Positions 52,248 through 61,136 are shown, counted from the stretch's first letter. The stretch is DNA of 64,000 bases from Claveliimonas ammoniilytica (GCF_025567415.1 NZ_JAOQJV010000009.1:1-64000), one strand, 5' to 3'. Notes: generated from the letters alone by a model not told the origin. Numbers and translations are program-made.

Positions 52248-52496
52248 ATGAGTCAGGCAAAGGTTGATCAGTATAAAAAGGATAAAATGAATCGTAAGAA
52301 GAATATGCAGAAGGACAAGATGAAGCGTGCATTTCGTCGTATTGCAGTCGGAGTTGTCAGCCTTGCGCTGGTAGGATGGCTTGGATATTCTGTATATAAT
52401 GTGTATGATTCTAATAAGCCGCAGCAGACAGCAGAGATTGATTACAGTGCGATCACGAATTATCAGCAGAGCCTTGTAACAACAGATGGTGAATAG
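52248..52496 (+). CDS. Small single-pass membrane protein of unknown function
   Basis: 82 aa from ATG 52248 (nine bases after AAGGAG; ATG 52242 is only three bases away). A strongly basic, Met/Lys/Gln-rich cytosolic helix (1-33, KKDKMNRKKNMQKDKMKR), one TM (~35-54, IAVGVVSLALVGWLGYSVY), then a short external tail with YSAITNYQQSL. No family recognised. It has its own promoter and terminator just before the division cluster; topology is like small divisome or secretion adaptors, but no role can be assigned. Confidence 0.65.
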   Translation: MSQAKVDQYKKDKMNRKKNMQKDKMKRAFRRIAVGVVSLALVGWLGYSVYNVYDSNKPQQTAEIDYSAITNYQQSLVTTDGE

Positions 52497-52546
52497 TAAG
52501 TGGCAGATAAGCCCAATAATTTCATAAAAGTGTAACAAAGTGGAGG

Positions 52547-52593
52547 ATTCCCTGTGAATCAGATGAAACAATCTGGTTTGCAGGGATTTTTTT
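52547..52593 (+). terminator. Terminator of the small membrane protein gene
   Basis: Stem of ~16 pairs (arms 52547-52564 and 52571-52587; ATTCCCTG core) with one mismatch, 6-nt loop and a seven-T run (52587-52593). Confidence 0.8.
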
Positions 52594-52715
52594 ACTTTAC
52601 AGGAAATTGCTTTCCTGTAAAGTAAAAAACGCTCCGCGGGGATGCGCACTGCGGCGGATAAGGTAGATGTCGCAAGCGACCGCCGCAGGCGCGAGAATGT
52701 GCCAAGGCACATTCT
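52588..52715. repeat. GC-rich composite palindromic intergenic element
   Basis: Three palindromes in 128 nt. (1) 19-bp hairpin, TTTACTTTACAGGAAA core with TTGC loop (52588-52606 / 52611-52629). (2) CTGCGGCG (52649-52656) with CGCCGCAG (52681-52688), enclosing GTCGC-AA-GCGAC (52669-52680). (3) AGAATGTGCC / GGCACATTCT (52694-52703, 52706-52715). The middle part is clearly more GC-rich than its surroundings. No reading frame. It looks like a dispersed repeat or structured RNA rather than a plain terminator; only one copy lies in the window. Confidence 0.55.
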
Positions 52716-52766
52716 TTGTTCTGCTGGTAAGAGACTGATGAAGAGGGAATTTTTCAAAAATGGGGG

Positions 52767-52795
52767 TTGAAATGACCTAAAATATGGGTTACAAT
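52767..52795 (+). promoter_or_regulatory. Promoter of the mraZ division cluster
   Basis: TTGAAA (52767-52772), 17-bp spacer, TACAAT (52790-52795); transcription start ~52802, exactly where the MraZ boxes begin. Confidence 0.7.
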
Positions 52796-52801
52796 GGTTT
52801 C

Positions 52802-52849
52802 AAGTGGTAGAAAGTGGTGAAAAGTGGTATAAAGTGGTTCGAAAGTGGA
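52802..52849 (+). promoter_or_regulatory. MraZ-binding boxes (five direct AAGTGG repeats)
   Basis: AAGTGGT at 52802, 52812, 52822 and 52832, each ten bases apart, plus AAGTGGA at 52843 (eleven apart). MraZ is known to bind tandem GTGG/TGGG-type boxes at about one helical turn and to repress its own operon. Lying at +1 to +48, bound MraZ would block the promoter. Confidence 0.85.
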
Positions 52850-52915
52850 AGAGAATCCTTTGTACGTTTCAGGAAGGCTGCTGGGGAGCGGCCGAATGAA
52901 AGAGGGTGAGTTCCA

Positions 52916-53359
52916 ATGACGTTGAAAGGAGAATACAGTCATAACATCGATCCGAAAGGTCGATTGATCATTCCAGCTAAGTTGCGTGACGGATTAGGGG
53001 AGCATTTCGTCATCACAAAAGGAATGGAAAATTGCCTGTACGTCTACCCGGAAGCTGAATGGAACGCCTTTGAAGAAAAACTTAACGCCTTACCAACCAC
53101 CACAGATAAAAATGCCCGCAAGTTTGCATACTTCTTTCAGGGGTCTGCAACTGACGGCGAACTTGACAAACAAGGAAGAACACTGATCCCTGCGGTCTTA
53201 AGAGATTATGCGATGCTCGGCAAAGAGGTCGTATTTATCGGTATGGGGAAGCGTGCCGAGATATGGGACAAGACCAGATGGGATGCGAAGAATGCTGAAG
53301 TGGAAGCTGATATTGAGGATATCGCATCTGAGATGGAAGCAAGCGGATTCAGTATCTAG
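52916..53359 (+). CDS. mraZ: Transcriptional regulator MraZ
   Basis: 147 aa with two SpoVT/AbrB-like MraZ modules: GEYSHNIDPKGRLIIPAKLRDGLG (split at residues ~4-27) and ELDKQGRTLIPAVLRDY near 80. Forms a ring that binds the repeats upstream of its own gene and controls the division/cell-wall cluster. GAGGGTGAG precedes the start; a ~110-nt leader separates it from the promoter. Confidence 0.96.
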   Translation: MTLKGEYSHNIDPKGRLIIPAKLRDGLGEHFVITKGMENCLYVYPEAEWNAFEEKLNALPTTTDKNARKFAYFFQGSATDGELDKQGRTLIPAVLRDYAMLGKEVVFIGMGKRAEIWDKTRWDAKNAEVEADIEDIASEMEASGFSI

Positions 53360-53370
53360 GGGAGAAAGAT

Positions 53371-54306
53371 ATGGAATTCAAACATGTATCAGTATTATTG
53401 CAGGAAACGGTTGACGGATTGAACGTTAAACCGGATGGCATCTATGTGGATGGCACACTGGGCGGTGGAGGACACAGCTATGAAGTGTGCACCAGATTGG
53501 GTGTGAAGGGGAGTATTATAGGAATAGACCAGGATGAGGCGGCGATCGAAGCTGCGAGCATCCGATTAAAGGACTTCGGGGAGAAAGTCACAATAGTCCG
53601 AAGCAACTACTGTGATATGAAGTCCAGGCTTCATGAATTGGGAATTGACAAGGTCGATGGGATCATGCTGGATCTGGGCGTATCATCTTATCAGTTAGAT
53701 ACGGCAGATCGGGGATTCTCCTATCGCGAAGATGCACCTCTGGATATGCGGATGGATCAAAGGTCAGAGATGACAGCCAGAGACATCGTCAATGACTACA
53801 GTGAGATGGATCTCTATCGCGTGATCCGCGATTACGGGGAGGACAAGTTCGCAAAGAATATTGCCAGACATATCGTCCGGGAACGCGCGAAGAGACCTAT
53901 CGAAACGACTGGAGAACTGACAGAGGTAATCCGCCATGCAATCCCAATGAAATTTCAAAAGAAAACAGGTCATCCGGCTAAGCGGACGTTTCAGGCGATT
54001 CGTATTGAGCTGAACAGAGAATTGGATGTACTCAGGGATTCTCTGGATGACATGATCGATATGCTGAATCCGGGAGGAAGGTTATGTATCATTACTTTCC
54101 ATTCTTTGGAAGACCGGATCGTGAAGAGTGCATTTAAGAAAAATGAAAATCCATGTACCTGTCCGAGTGATTTTCCGGTATGCGTATGTGGTAAAGTCTC
54201 AAAAGGACGGGTAATTACCAGAAAGCCAATCCTTCCAAGTGAGGAAGAGATGGAGGTTAACAGCAGATCCAAGAGCGCCAAGCTAAGGATCTTCGAACGG
54301 AGTTAA
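53371..54306 (+). CDS. rsmH: 16S rRNA (cytosine1402-N4)-methyltransferase RsmH (MraW)
   Basis: 311 aa SAM enzyme methylating 16S rRNA C1402. HVSVLLQETVDGL, VDGTLGGGGHS (SAM loop), IGIDQDEAAI, DGIMLDLGVSSYQLD, RGFSYREDAPLDMRMD, KRTFQAIRIELNRELD and ITFHSLEDRIVK are all present. Follows mraZ by 11 nt, the standard cluster order. Confidence 0.97.
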   Translation: MEFKHVSVLLQETVDGLNVKPDGIYVDGTLGGGGHSYEVCTRLGVKGSIIGIDQDEAAIEAASIRLKDFGEKVTIVRSNYCDMKSRLHELGIDKVDGIMLDLGVSSYQLDTADRGFSYREDAPLDMRMDQRSEMTARDIVNDYSEMDLYRVIRDYGEDKFAKNIARHIVRERAKRPIETTGELTEVIRHAIPMKFQKKTGHPAKRTFQAIRIELNRELDVLRDSLDDMIDMLNPGGRLCIITFHSLEDRIVKSAFKKNENPCTCPSDFPVCVCGKVSKGRVITRKPILPSEEEMEVNSRSKSAKLRIFERS

Positions 54307-54337
54307 ATGATTAATTAATTAGAAAGGGGAGAGGGGT

Positions 54338-54874
54338 ATGGCAGCAAGAACATCTGCAAGAAGACGAGTTCGGAATCAGCGTGTATCTGGTTCGGCAGGA
54401 ATGTATGTATACGGCAATGCTGTTCCAAAGCCTGCCTACGAACCGCAGCGCAGAACTGCAGAGCCGGAGAGACGTCAGCATGTAAGTCGTCAGGTGAAGC
54501 AGAATCGCAAGAAAGCCATGGGGATCAACAAAGCTTACGTGGTTTTTCTTTCAGTTGCAGCAATTTTAATGCTGGTAGTCTGCGTACAGTATGTACAGTT
54601 ACGTGCAGAGCTTACTAACCGCTCCAAGAATATTACAGCGCTTCAGGAAGAACTTGCGAATCTGAATGAAGCGAATACGACAAAGTACAATGCAGTGATG
54701 GATTCCGTGAATCTGGAAGAGGTTCGTGAGAAAGCCATGGATGATCTGGGAATGGTATATGCCAATGAGAACCAGGTGGTAGAATACGATAATCCTGATG
54801 GAGATTATATCAAGCAGTATGAGCAGATTCCGGATGAAGGAGTTGTTGCCAGTTCTGCAAAAACGAATGAATAA
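54338..54874 (+). CDS. ftsL: Cell division protein FtsL (septum formation initiator-like)
   Basis: 178 aa bitopic protein: a long basic cytosolic part (1-65, many R/K/Q), TM (~66-86, VVFLSVAAILMLVVCVQYV), then a coiled coil (~87-120, LRAELTNRSKNITALQEELANLNEA) and a D/E-rich end. Longer than the ~120-aa FtsL of Bacillus because of the N-terminal extension and external tail. Position between rsmH and the first PBP supports FtsL; DivIC-like proteins have a similar shape. Confidence 0.82.
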   Translation: MAARTSARRRVRNQRVSGSAGMYVYGNAVPKPAYEPQRRTAEPERRQHVSRQVKQNRKKAMGINKAYVVFLSVAAILMLVVCVQYVQLRAELTNRSKNITALQEELANLNEANTTKYNAVMDSVNLEEVREKAMDDLGMVYANENQVVEYDNPDGDYIKQYEQIPDEGVVASSAKTNE

Positions 54875-54883
54875 GGTGGAAAT

Positions 54884-56938
54884 ATGATCAGAAAAGTAAA
54901 ATCCTATTTGATAAAGAAATTTCCCAAATTTATGCAAAAAAAGCTGGTATTGCTCTATGGAGTTATTATACTGGCTTTTGTTGTTCTTGTGGGAAGGGTA
55001 ACTTATATCAATGCCAGTTCCGGTGATGAGTACACCAGGGTGGTGCTGGAACAGCAGCAGTATGACAGCCAGACGATTCCTTATAAGAGAGGAGATATCA
55101 CAGACCGTAACGGGACAAAGCTTGCGACCAGTGAACGTGTGTATAATGTAATCCTGGATGTGAAAGCATTAAAGAGTGATGATGCGTATGAGTCTCCGAC
55201 GATTGCAGCACTGGTGGATTGTTTCGATCTGAAAGAAAGTGATATTCAGAAAGTGATCGAGGATAATCCGGACAGCAGATATCAGATCCTGAAAAAAGGG
55301 GTGGAATATGCAACTGCCCAGAAGTTTGAGAAGCTGACAGCGGATACGGAGAATAACCCTGATATCAAAGGTGTATGGCTGGAAGAAGATTATGTGAGAA
55401 AATACCCATATAATACACTGGCAAGTGATGTGATTGGGTTTACTTCTGATGGAAATGTGGGAAATAATGGTATCGAGGGATATTATAATTCTACGTTAAA
55501 TGGAAGTGACGGACGCAGATACGGATATCTGGATTCGGATTCGACGGTAGAGAGAACGGTGAAAGAGCCAACCAATGGAGATACCGTAGTGTCTACGATT
55601 GATCTTCAGGTGCAGAGTATCGTAGAAAAACATATTCTTGCATTCAACGAAGAACATAAGAATTATGCCTATGACGGCGAAGGTAGTAAAAACACGGCGG
55701 TAATCGTAATGAATCCACAGAATGGAGAGATCATTGCAGAAGCGAGTTATCCGAATTATGATCTGAATAATCCAAGAGATCTTTCCGGTTATTATACGGA
55801 AGAGGAATTAAAGGCAATGTCAGATGATGATAAACTGGAAGCATTGAACTCTCTGTGGAAGAATTTCTGTATCAGCGATACGTATGAGCCTGGATCAACT
55901 ATTAAACCATTTACGGTAGCAACAGCACTGGAGACCGGAGCATTGAAAGGTGACGAGACCTTCTACTGCGGTGGTATGCTGCATGTGGGAGATCACGATA
56001 TTCACTGTATCAATCGGGAAGGACATGGCACACAGACCATCAAAGAGGCTGTGCAGAATTCCTGCAACGTGGCATTGATGCAGATCGGAGCACTGATCGG
56101 TAAAGACAACCTTAGCAAGTATCAGCATGTATTTGGATTTGGTGAGTTGACAGGTATTGATCTTCCGGGAGATGCTTCTACAGAAGGTCTGCTGTATACG
56201 CCGGAAAACATGGATGATGCCAGCCTGGCAACCAACTCATTCGGACAGAACTTTAACGTAACTATGACTCAGCTGGTATCTGGTTTCTGTTCTCTGATTA
56301 ATGGTGGCGATTATTATGAGCCACATGTGGTAAAACAGATCCAGAATGAGAATGGTAATGTGATCGAGACGAAGAATCCGGTGCTTGTAAAACGGACTGT
56401 TTCCCAGGAAACCAGCACTATGGTCAAGGATTACATGCGTGGTGTGGTTGAAAATGGTAGTGGTAAGAAGGCTAACCTGGAAGGTTACGAAGTAGGAGGT
56501 AAGACAGGTACAGCCGAGAAGCTTCCTCGTGATAACGGTAAGTATCTGGTATCCTTTATCGGCTATGCGCCACAGGAGAATCCGGAAGTAGTTGTGTATG
56601 TGGTTATTGATGAGGTCAATGATTATGACCAGGCGCAGAGCTCTTATGCAGTACAGATGGCGGCTGATATCATGAAAGAGATCTTTCCATATCTCGGAAT
56701 TACAACGGTGGAAGGATATGAGCCGACAACGGATGATGCATCAACAGCTGACAGTACATCAACAGACACTGCTGCGGAAAGTACAACTACAGACAGTACT
56801 TCTACAGGAACTGCATATACCAATGGTACATCGGGAAGTTCAGACAGTCCGTATGAAGGATATGAACTTGCATCGGATGGATACTACTATGGTAATGATG
56901 GATATTACGATAAATATGGTAATTTCTATACCTATTAA
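54884..56938 (+). CDS. Class B penicillin-binding protein (FtsI/PBP2 type)
   Basis: 684-aa septal transpeptidase. Cytosolic start, TM (~20-42), PBP dimer domain (~55-215, KRGDITDRNGTKLATSERVY), transpeptidase with S338 in EPGSTIKPF (S-x-x-K), SCN, and K540-T-G in GGKTGTAEK. No PASTA domain is seen. After ~615 comes a low-complexity Thr/Ser/Ala/Asp tail (STADSTSTDTAAESTTTDS) then a Gly/Tyr-rich end (DGYYGNDGYYDKYG-like), which likely reaches into the wall. Sits after ftsL as pbpB does in Bacillus. Confidence 0.93.
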   Translation: MIRKVKSYLIKKFPKFMQKKLVLLYGVIILAFVVLVGRVTYINASSGDEYTRVVLEQQQYDSQTIPYKRGDITDRNGTKLATSERVYNVILDVKALKSDDAYESPTIAALVDCFDLKESDIQKVIEDNPDSRYQILKKGVEYATAQKFEKLTADTENNPDIKGVWLEEDYVRKYPYNTLASDVIGFTSDGNVGNNGIEGYYNSTLNGSDGRRYGYLDSDSTVERTVKEPTNGDTVVSTIDLQVQSIVEKHILAFNEEHKNYAYDGEGSKNTAVIVMNPQNGEIIAEASYPNYDLNNPRDLSGYYTEEELKAMSDDDKLEALNSLWKNFCISDTYEPGSTIKPFTVATALETGALKGDETFYCGGMLHVGDHDIHCINREGHGTQTIKEAVQNSCNVALMQIGALIGKDNLSKYQHVFGFGELTGIDLPGDASTEGLLYTPENMDDASLATNSFGQNFNVTMTQLVSGFCSLINGGDYYEPHVVKQIQNENGNVIETKNPVLVKRTVSQETSTMVKDYMRGVVENGSGKKANLEGYEVGGKTGTAEKLPRDNGKYLVSFIGYAPQENPEVVVYVVIDEVNDYDQAQSSYAVQMAADIMKEIFPYLGITTVEGYEPTTDDASTADSTSTDTAAESTTTDSTSTGTAYTNGTSGSSDSPYEGYELASDGYYYGNDGYYDKYGNFYTY

Positions 56939-56962
56939 ACAGAAAAAAGAATAAATAAGCAT

Positions 56963-57013
56963 AACCCCGCAAGACGAACCGTAAACTGTATGGAATCGTA
57001 TTGTGGGGTTTTT
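56963..57013 (+). terminator. Terminator-like hairpin overlapping the next gene's start region
   Basis: Ten-pair stem (AACCCCGCAA at 56963-56972, TTGTGGGGTT at 57001-57010, one G-T) with a 28-nt loop and TTTTT right after. The T run ends five bases before the TTG start of the next PBP, and the only Shine-Dalgarno-like bases (GGGG, 57005-57008) lie in the 3' arm. It may act as an attenuator. Confidence 0.6.
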
Positions 57014-57017
57014 CTGA

Positions 57018-58736
57018 TTGAAGAACAGAACATATAACAGAAAAAAGATATGTGTAGTATTCCTTGCGGCTCTTGGAATTATACTTTTTCTGATAGGGAG
57101 AATGGTGTATCTGATGATCTTTGAAGCAGAATATTACCAGAAAAAGGCAGAGACACTTCATGAGCGGGAGCGGGATATCAAAGCGGCAAGAGGGGAGATC
57201 ATTGACTGCAATGGAACGGTACTTGCTACGAATAAAACAGTCTGTACGATTTCGGTCATTCACAGTCAGATCAAAGATCCGGAGCGGGTGATCCGTTCTC
57301 TTTCAGAACTTCTTGATATGGATGAAGAAGCAGTTCGGAAACGGGTAGAGAAGGTTTCATCTATTGAAAGGATTCAGACCAATGTGGAAAAAGAAACGGG
57401 AGATGAGATCCGGGATCTGGAACTTGCGGGAGTAAAAGTGGACGAAGATTTCAAACGGTATTATCCGTATCATGAGCTGGCATCTACAGTGCTTGGATTT
57501 ACCGGAGGAGATAATCAGGGAATCGTTGGTCTGGAAGTGAAGTACGAGGACTGGCTGGCGGGAACGGATGGCAAGATCCTGACCGTGACGGATGCCAGGG
57601 GTGTGGAGCTAGATAAGATCGCAGAGGACCGATTGGAACCGGTGCCGGGAAAAACATTGCAGCTCAGTATGGACTACAATATTCAGATGTATGCGCAGCA
57701 GATGGCTGAGAAGGTCAGGGAAGAAAAACAGGCAGATGGCGTATCGATCATCCTGATGAATCCTTCGAACGGGGAATTGTATGCAATGGTAAATGTGCCG
57801 GAATTTGATCTGGATGATCCATTTACTTTACCGCAGGGGACAGTGGGACTTACGGAAGAAGAAAAACAGGATGCGCTCAATCAGATGTGGAGGAATCGCA
57901 GTATCAATGACACATATGAACCCGGATCTGTATTCAAGGTAGTGACGGCGGCAGCCTGTCTGGAGGAAGGCGTGGTCACTACGCAGGATCAGTTTCATTG
58001 TCCGGGATATTATGTGGTGGAAGACCGTAGAATCCGTTGTCATAAAATAGGCGGACATGGATCAGAGACTTTTGTGCAGGGGATCCAGAATTCCTGCAAC
58101 CCAGTATTTATTAATATTGGTCTGCGGCTTGGCGTGGATCGGTTCTGTGATTATTATGATCAGTTTGGTCTGCTTGGAAATACAGGCGTGGATCTGCCGG
58201 GCGAAGCATCTACCATTATGCATCAGCGGAAGAATATCGGGCAGGTGGAGCTTGCAACCATGTCTTTTGGACAGTCCTTTCAGGTGACACCTATCCAGAT
58301 GGCGACAACATTCAGTTCTATTATTAATGGAGGCAACCGTGTGACACCACATTTCGGGAAACGGGTATTGGATCAGGACGGAACGGTGGCGGAGACATTT
58401 TCGGATAAAAAAGGAAAACGGATTTTATCAGAAGAAACATCAGCAACCATGCGTGCACTTCTGGAAAGTGTTGTGTCAGAAGGTGGTGGTAAGAATGCTG
58501 CTGTAGAAGGTTATCGTATTGGAGGAAAGACAGCGACTTCCCAGACACTGCCACGTAGTGCGAATAAATACATTTCCTCTTTTGTGGGATTTGCGCCGGC
58601 AGATGATCCGCAGATTCTCGGGATGTGTATTATCTATAATCCACAGGGAGTGTATTACGGAGGGACTATAGCGGCTCCTGTAATCGGAAAAATCTTCGAA
58701 AATATACTTCCCTATCTTGGCATTGAAAAAGAATAA
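57018..58736 (+). CDS. Second class B penicillin-binding protein (SpoVD/FtsI-like), TTG start
   Basis: 572 aa. An in-frame TGA at 57015 fixes the start: only TTG 57018 keeps the TM (~11-33). Dimer domain ~45-205 (KAARGEIIDCNGTVLATNK), transpeptidase domain with S304 in EPGSVFK, SCN, and K504-T-A506 in GGKTATSQ, where nearly all PBPs have KTG. No PASTA domain. In Bacillus the matching slot holds spoVD, used for spore cortex, so a sporulation role is plausible. Downstream of a terminator-like hairpin, so its expression may be separated from the first PBP. Confidence 0.88.
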   Translation: MKNRTYNRKKICVVFLAALGIILFLIGRMVYLMIFEAEYYQKKAETLHERERDIKAARGEIIDCNGTVLATNKTVCTISVIHSQIKDPERVIRSLSELLDMDEEAVRKRVEKVSSIERIQTNVEKETGDEIRDLELAGVKVDEDFKRYYPYHELASTVLGFTGGDNQGIVGLEVKYEDWLAGTDGKILTVTDARGVELDKIAEDRLEPVPGKTLQLSMDYNIQMYAQQMAEKVREEKQADGVSIILMNPSNGELYAMVNVPEFDLDDPFTLPQGTVGLTEEEKQDALNQMWRNRSINDTYEPGSVFKVVTAAACLEEGVVTTQDQFHCPGYYVVEDRRIRCHKIGGHGSETFVQGIQNSCNPVFINIGLRLGVDRFCDYYDQFGLLGNTGVDLPGEASTIMHQRKNIGQVELATMSFGQSFQVTPIQMATTFSSIINGGNRVTPHFGKRVLDQDGTVAETFSDKKGKRILSEETSATMRALLESVVSEGGGKNAAVEGYRIGGKTATSQTLPRSANKYISSFVGFAPADDPQILGMCIIYNPQGVYYGGTIAAPVIGKIFENILPYLGIEKE

Positions 58737-58793
58737 GAAATGAAGTATACTGTTTTAAGTTAGAAAAAAGCAAAAGAGACGATGAGGTGTGTT

Positions 58794-59750
58794 ATGGATT
58801 ATAAAATATTTATTCCGGTATTGGTGTCATTCGCGTTAAGTGCAATTATGGGACCAGTGATCATTCCTGTACTGAGGAACCTGAAGATGGGGCAGACAGA
58901 GAGAGAGGAAGGAGTAAAAGAGCATTTGAAAAAAGCAGGAACGCCAACTATGGGAGGCGTGATCATCCTGCTCAGTATACTGATTACTTCGTTGTTTTAC
59001 ATCAGAAGTAATCCGCAGATCATTCCGGTACTTTTTGTGACGATCGGTTTTGGCCTGATCGGATTCCTGGATGATTATCTGAAGGTAGTCATGAAGCGTT
59101 CGGACGGATTGTTTCCAAAACAGAAGATGGCGTTACAGATTATAGTAACAGCAATCTTTGCATATTATCTGGTGAAAGTGGCAGGCATTTCTTTGAAAAT
59201 GCTGGTTCCGTTTTCAGGTGGCAGGTATCTGGATCTTGGATGGCTTGCAATTCCGGTACTGTTCTTTGCAGTGATCGGTACAGTCAATGGTGTGAACTTT
59301 ACGGATGGACTTGACGGATTGGCTTCCAGTGTTACTGTACTTGTGGCTACGTTCTTCACTGTAGTTGCGATTGGTACCAAGAGCGGGATTGAGCCTGTGA
59401 CCGGAGCAGTTGTAGGTGCGCTGCTTGGATTCCTTCTGTTCAATGTATATCCGGCAAGCGTGTTTATGGGAGATACAGGCTCCCTGGCATTAGGAGGATT
59501 TGTGGCTTCCGCGGCGTATATGCTTCAGATGCCGTTATTCATTATTATTGTAGGTCTGATTTATCTGGTAGAGGTACTGTCAGTTATCATTCAGGTCACC
59601 TACTTTAAGAAAACCGGTGGAAAGAGAATTTTCAAGATGGCACCGATCCATCATCACTTTGAACTTTGTGGCTGGTCAGAGACCAGAGTTGTGGCTGTAT
59701 TTTCTATTATTACAGCACTGCTTTGCATGGTTGCGCTGATGGCGATGTAA
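58794..59750 (+). CDS. mraY: Phospho-N-acetylmuramoyl-pentapeptide-transferase
   Basis: 318 aa, makes lipid I from UDP-MurNAc-pentapeptide and undecaprenyl phosphate. Start at 58794 (GAGG six bases upstream) rather than ATG 58782. About ten TMs; catalytic motifs KAGTPTMGG, FLDDYLKV (Asp pair), NGVNFTDGLDGLA, FMGDTGSLALGG and MAPIHHHFEL with the histidine loop. In the standard place before murD, but murE and murF, usually upstream or nearby, are absent. Confidence 0.97.
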   Translation: MDYKIFIPVLVSFALSAIMGPVIIPVLRNLKMGQTEREEGVKEHLKKAGTPTMGGVIILLSILITSLFYIRSNPQIIPVLFVTIGFGLIGFLDDYLKVVMKRSDGLFPKQKMALQIIVTAIFAYYLVKVAGISLKMLVPFSGGRYLDLGWLAIPVLFFAVIGTVNGVNFTDGLDGLASSVTVLVATFFTVVAIGTKSGIEPVTGAVVGALLGFLLFNVYPASVFMGDTGSLALGGFVASAAYMLQMPLFIIIVGLIYLVEVLSVIIQVTYFKKTGGKRIFKMAPIHHHFELCGWSETRVVAVFSIITALLCMVALMAM

Positions 59751-59767
59751 CAGATTAGGAGGATATC

Positions 59768-61120
59768 ATGGATATAGCAGGAAAAAATGTGCTGGTGTTC
59801 GGTTCTGGTATCAGTGGAATCGGAGCAGCAGGACTTCTGGAAGAACGAGGAGCGTCTGTGACGCTTTATGATGGCAATGACAAGCTGGATGTGGAGGAGA
59901 TCCGCGGCAAGATGAAGGATGGCGCGAAGACGGATATCGTGTTGGGAGAGTTCCCGGAAGAGCTTCTTGGTAAACTTGATCTGGTGATCATCAGTCCCGG
60001 TGTGCCGACGGATCTTCCGATCGTGAATCGCATGCGGGAATCAGATATTCCGGTAGTAGGCGAGATTGAGCTTGCATATGAGCTTGGCAAAGGAGAAGTA
60101 CTTGCGATTACCGGTACCAATGGTAAGACTACGACGACAGCACTTCTTGGAGAGATCATGAAGGCTGTATATGACAGCGCATTTGTAGTTGGTAATATCG
60201 GAATCCCTTACACCAATGTAGTAGATGAGACCAGAGATGATTCTGTGATCGTAGCGGAGATGAGCAGCTTCCAGTTGGAGAGTATTGTGGACTTCAGACC
60301 GAGAGTATCTGCTGTCCTGAATATTACACCGGATCATCTGAACCGTCATCATACGATGGAAGCATACATACAGGCTAAGAAGAATGTGGCGATCAATCAG
60401 ACAGCAGAAGATACCTGTGTATTGAATTATGAGGACGAAGTACTTCGTGAATTTGGTGAAACATTGCAGACGAAGGTTCTATATTTCAGCAGCAAGCGTA
60501 AACTGGATAAAGGAATCTATCTGGATGATGGTAACATCATTTACCGGAATCCGGATGAATGTCTGGTGTGCAATGTAAAGGAGCTTAAACTTCTTGGTGT
60601 ACACAATTATGAGAATGTAATGGCAGCAGTTGCTATGGCAGCAGCTTATGGTGTACCGATGGACAGCATCCGTAAGACAATTAAAGAATTTGCAGGAGTT
60701 GAACACCGTATTGAATTTGTGGCAGAGAAGAATGGTGTGGCATATTACAATGATTCCAAGGGGACGAATCCGGATGCTGCGATCCGTGGAATTCAGGCAA
60801 TGAACCGTCCAACGTATCTGATCGGTGGTGGTTACGATAAACAGTCCGAGTACAAAGAATGGATTGAGAGTTTTGATGGCAAAGTAAAGAAACTGCTTCT
60901 GATCGGACAGACCAGAGAAAAGATTGCCAAAGAGGCAGAAGAGTGTGGATTTACGGATATTATGCTGTTAGATACATTTGAAGATGCGGTGCTTACAGCT
61001 GCAAAGCTTGCTGAGCCAGGAGAGGCAGTGCTTTTGTCTCCGGCATGTGCAAGCTGGGGTATGTTTAAGAACTACGAAGAACGCGGAGATAAATTCAAAG
61101 AAATTGTAAATTCTCTGTAA
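59768..61120 (+). CDS. murD: UDP-N-acetylmuramoyl-L-alanine--D-glutamate ligase
   Basis: 450-aa Mur ligase adding D-Glu. N-terminal Rossmann-like domain (VLVFGSGISGIGAAGLLEERG), ATP loop GTNGKTTTTALLGE near 116, SSFQLESIVDFRP, NITPDHLNRHHTMEAY, EHRIEFV, YYNDSKGTNPDAA and LLSPACASWGMFKNYEERGDKF. Full length; 17 nt after mraY. Confidence 0.97.
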   Translation: MDIAGKNVLVFGSGISGIGAAGLLEERGASVTLYDGNDKLDVEEIRGKMKDGAKTDIVLGEFPEELLGKLDLVIISPGVPTDLPIVNRMRESDIPVVGEIELAYELGKGEVLAITGTNGKTTTTALLGEIMKAVYDSAFVVGNIGIPYTNVVDETRDDSVIVAEMSSFQLESIVDFRPRVSAVLNITPDHLNRHHTMEAYIQAKKNVAINQTAEDTCVLNYEDEVLREFGETLQTKVLYFSSKRKLDKGIYLDDGNIIYRNPDECLVCNVKELKLLGVHNYENVMAAVAMAAAYGVPMDSIRKTIKEFAGVEHRIEFVAEKNGVAYYNDSKGTNPDAAIRGIQAMNRPTYLIGGGYDKQSEYKEWIESFDGKVKKLLLIGQTREKIAKEAEECGFTDIMLLDTFEDAVLTAAKLAEPGEAVLLSPACASWGMFKNYEERGDKFKEIVNSL

Positions 61121-61136
61121 GGAGGCTTGGCGCTTC

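Noticed and set aside
52802..52849. Short direct repeats considered as a CRISPR-like or tandem satellite array
   Set aside because: Units of 7 bases at 10-bp pitch right at the mraZ promoter fit the known MraZ operator; no spacers or cas genes.
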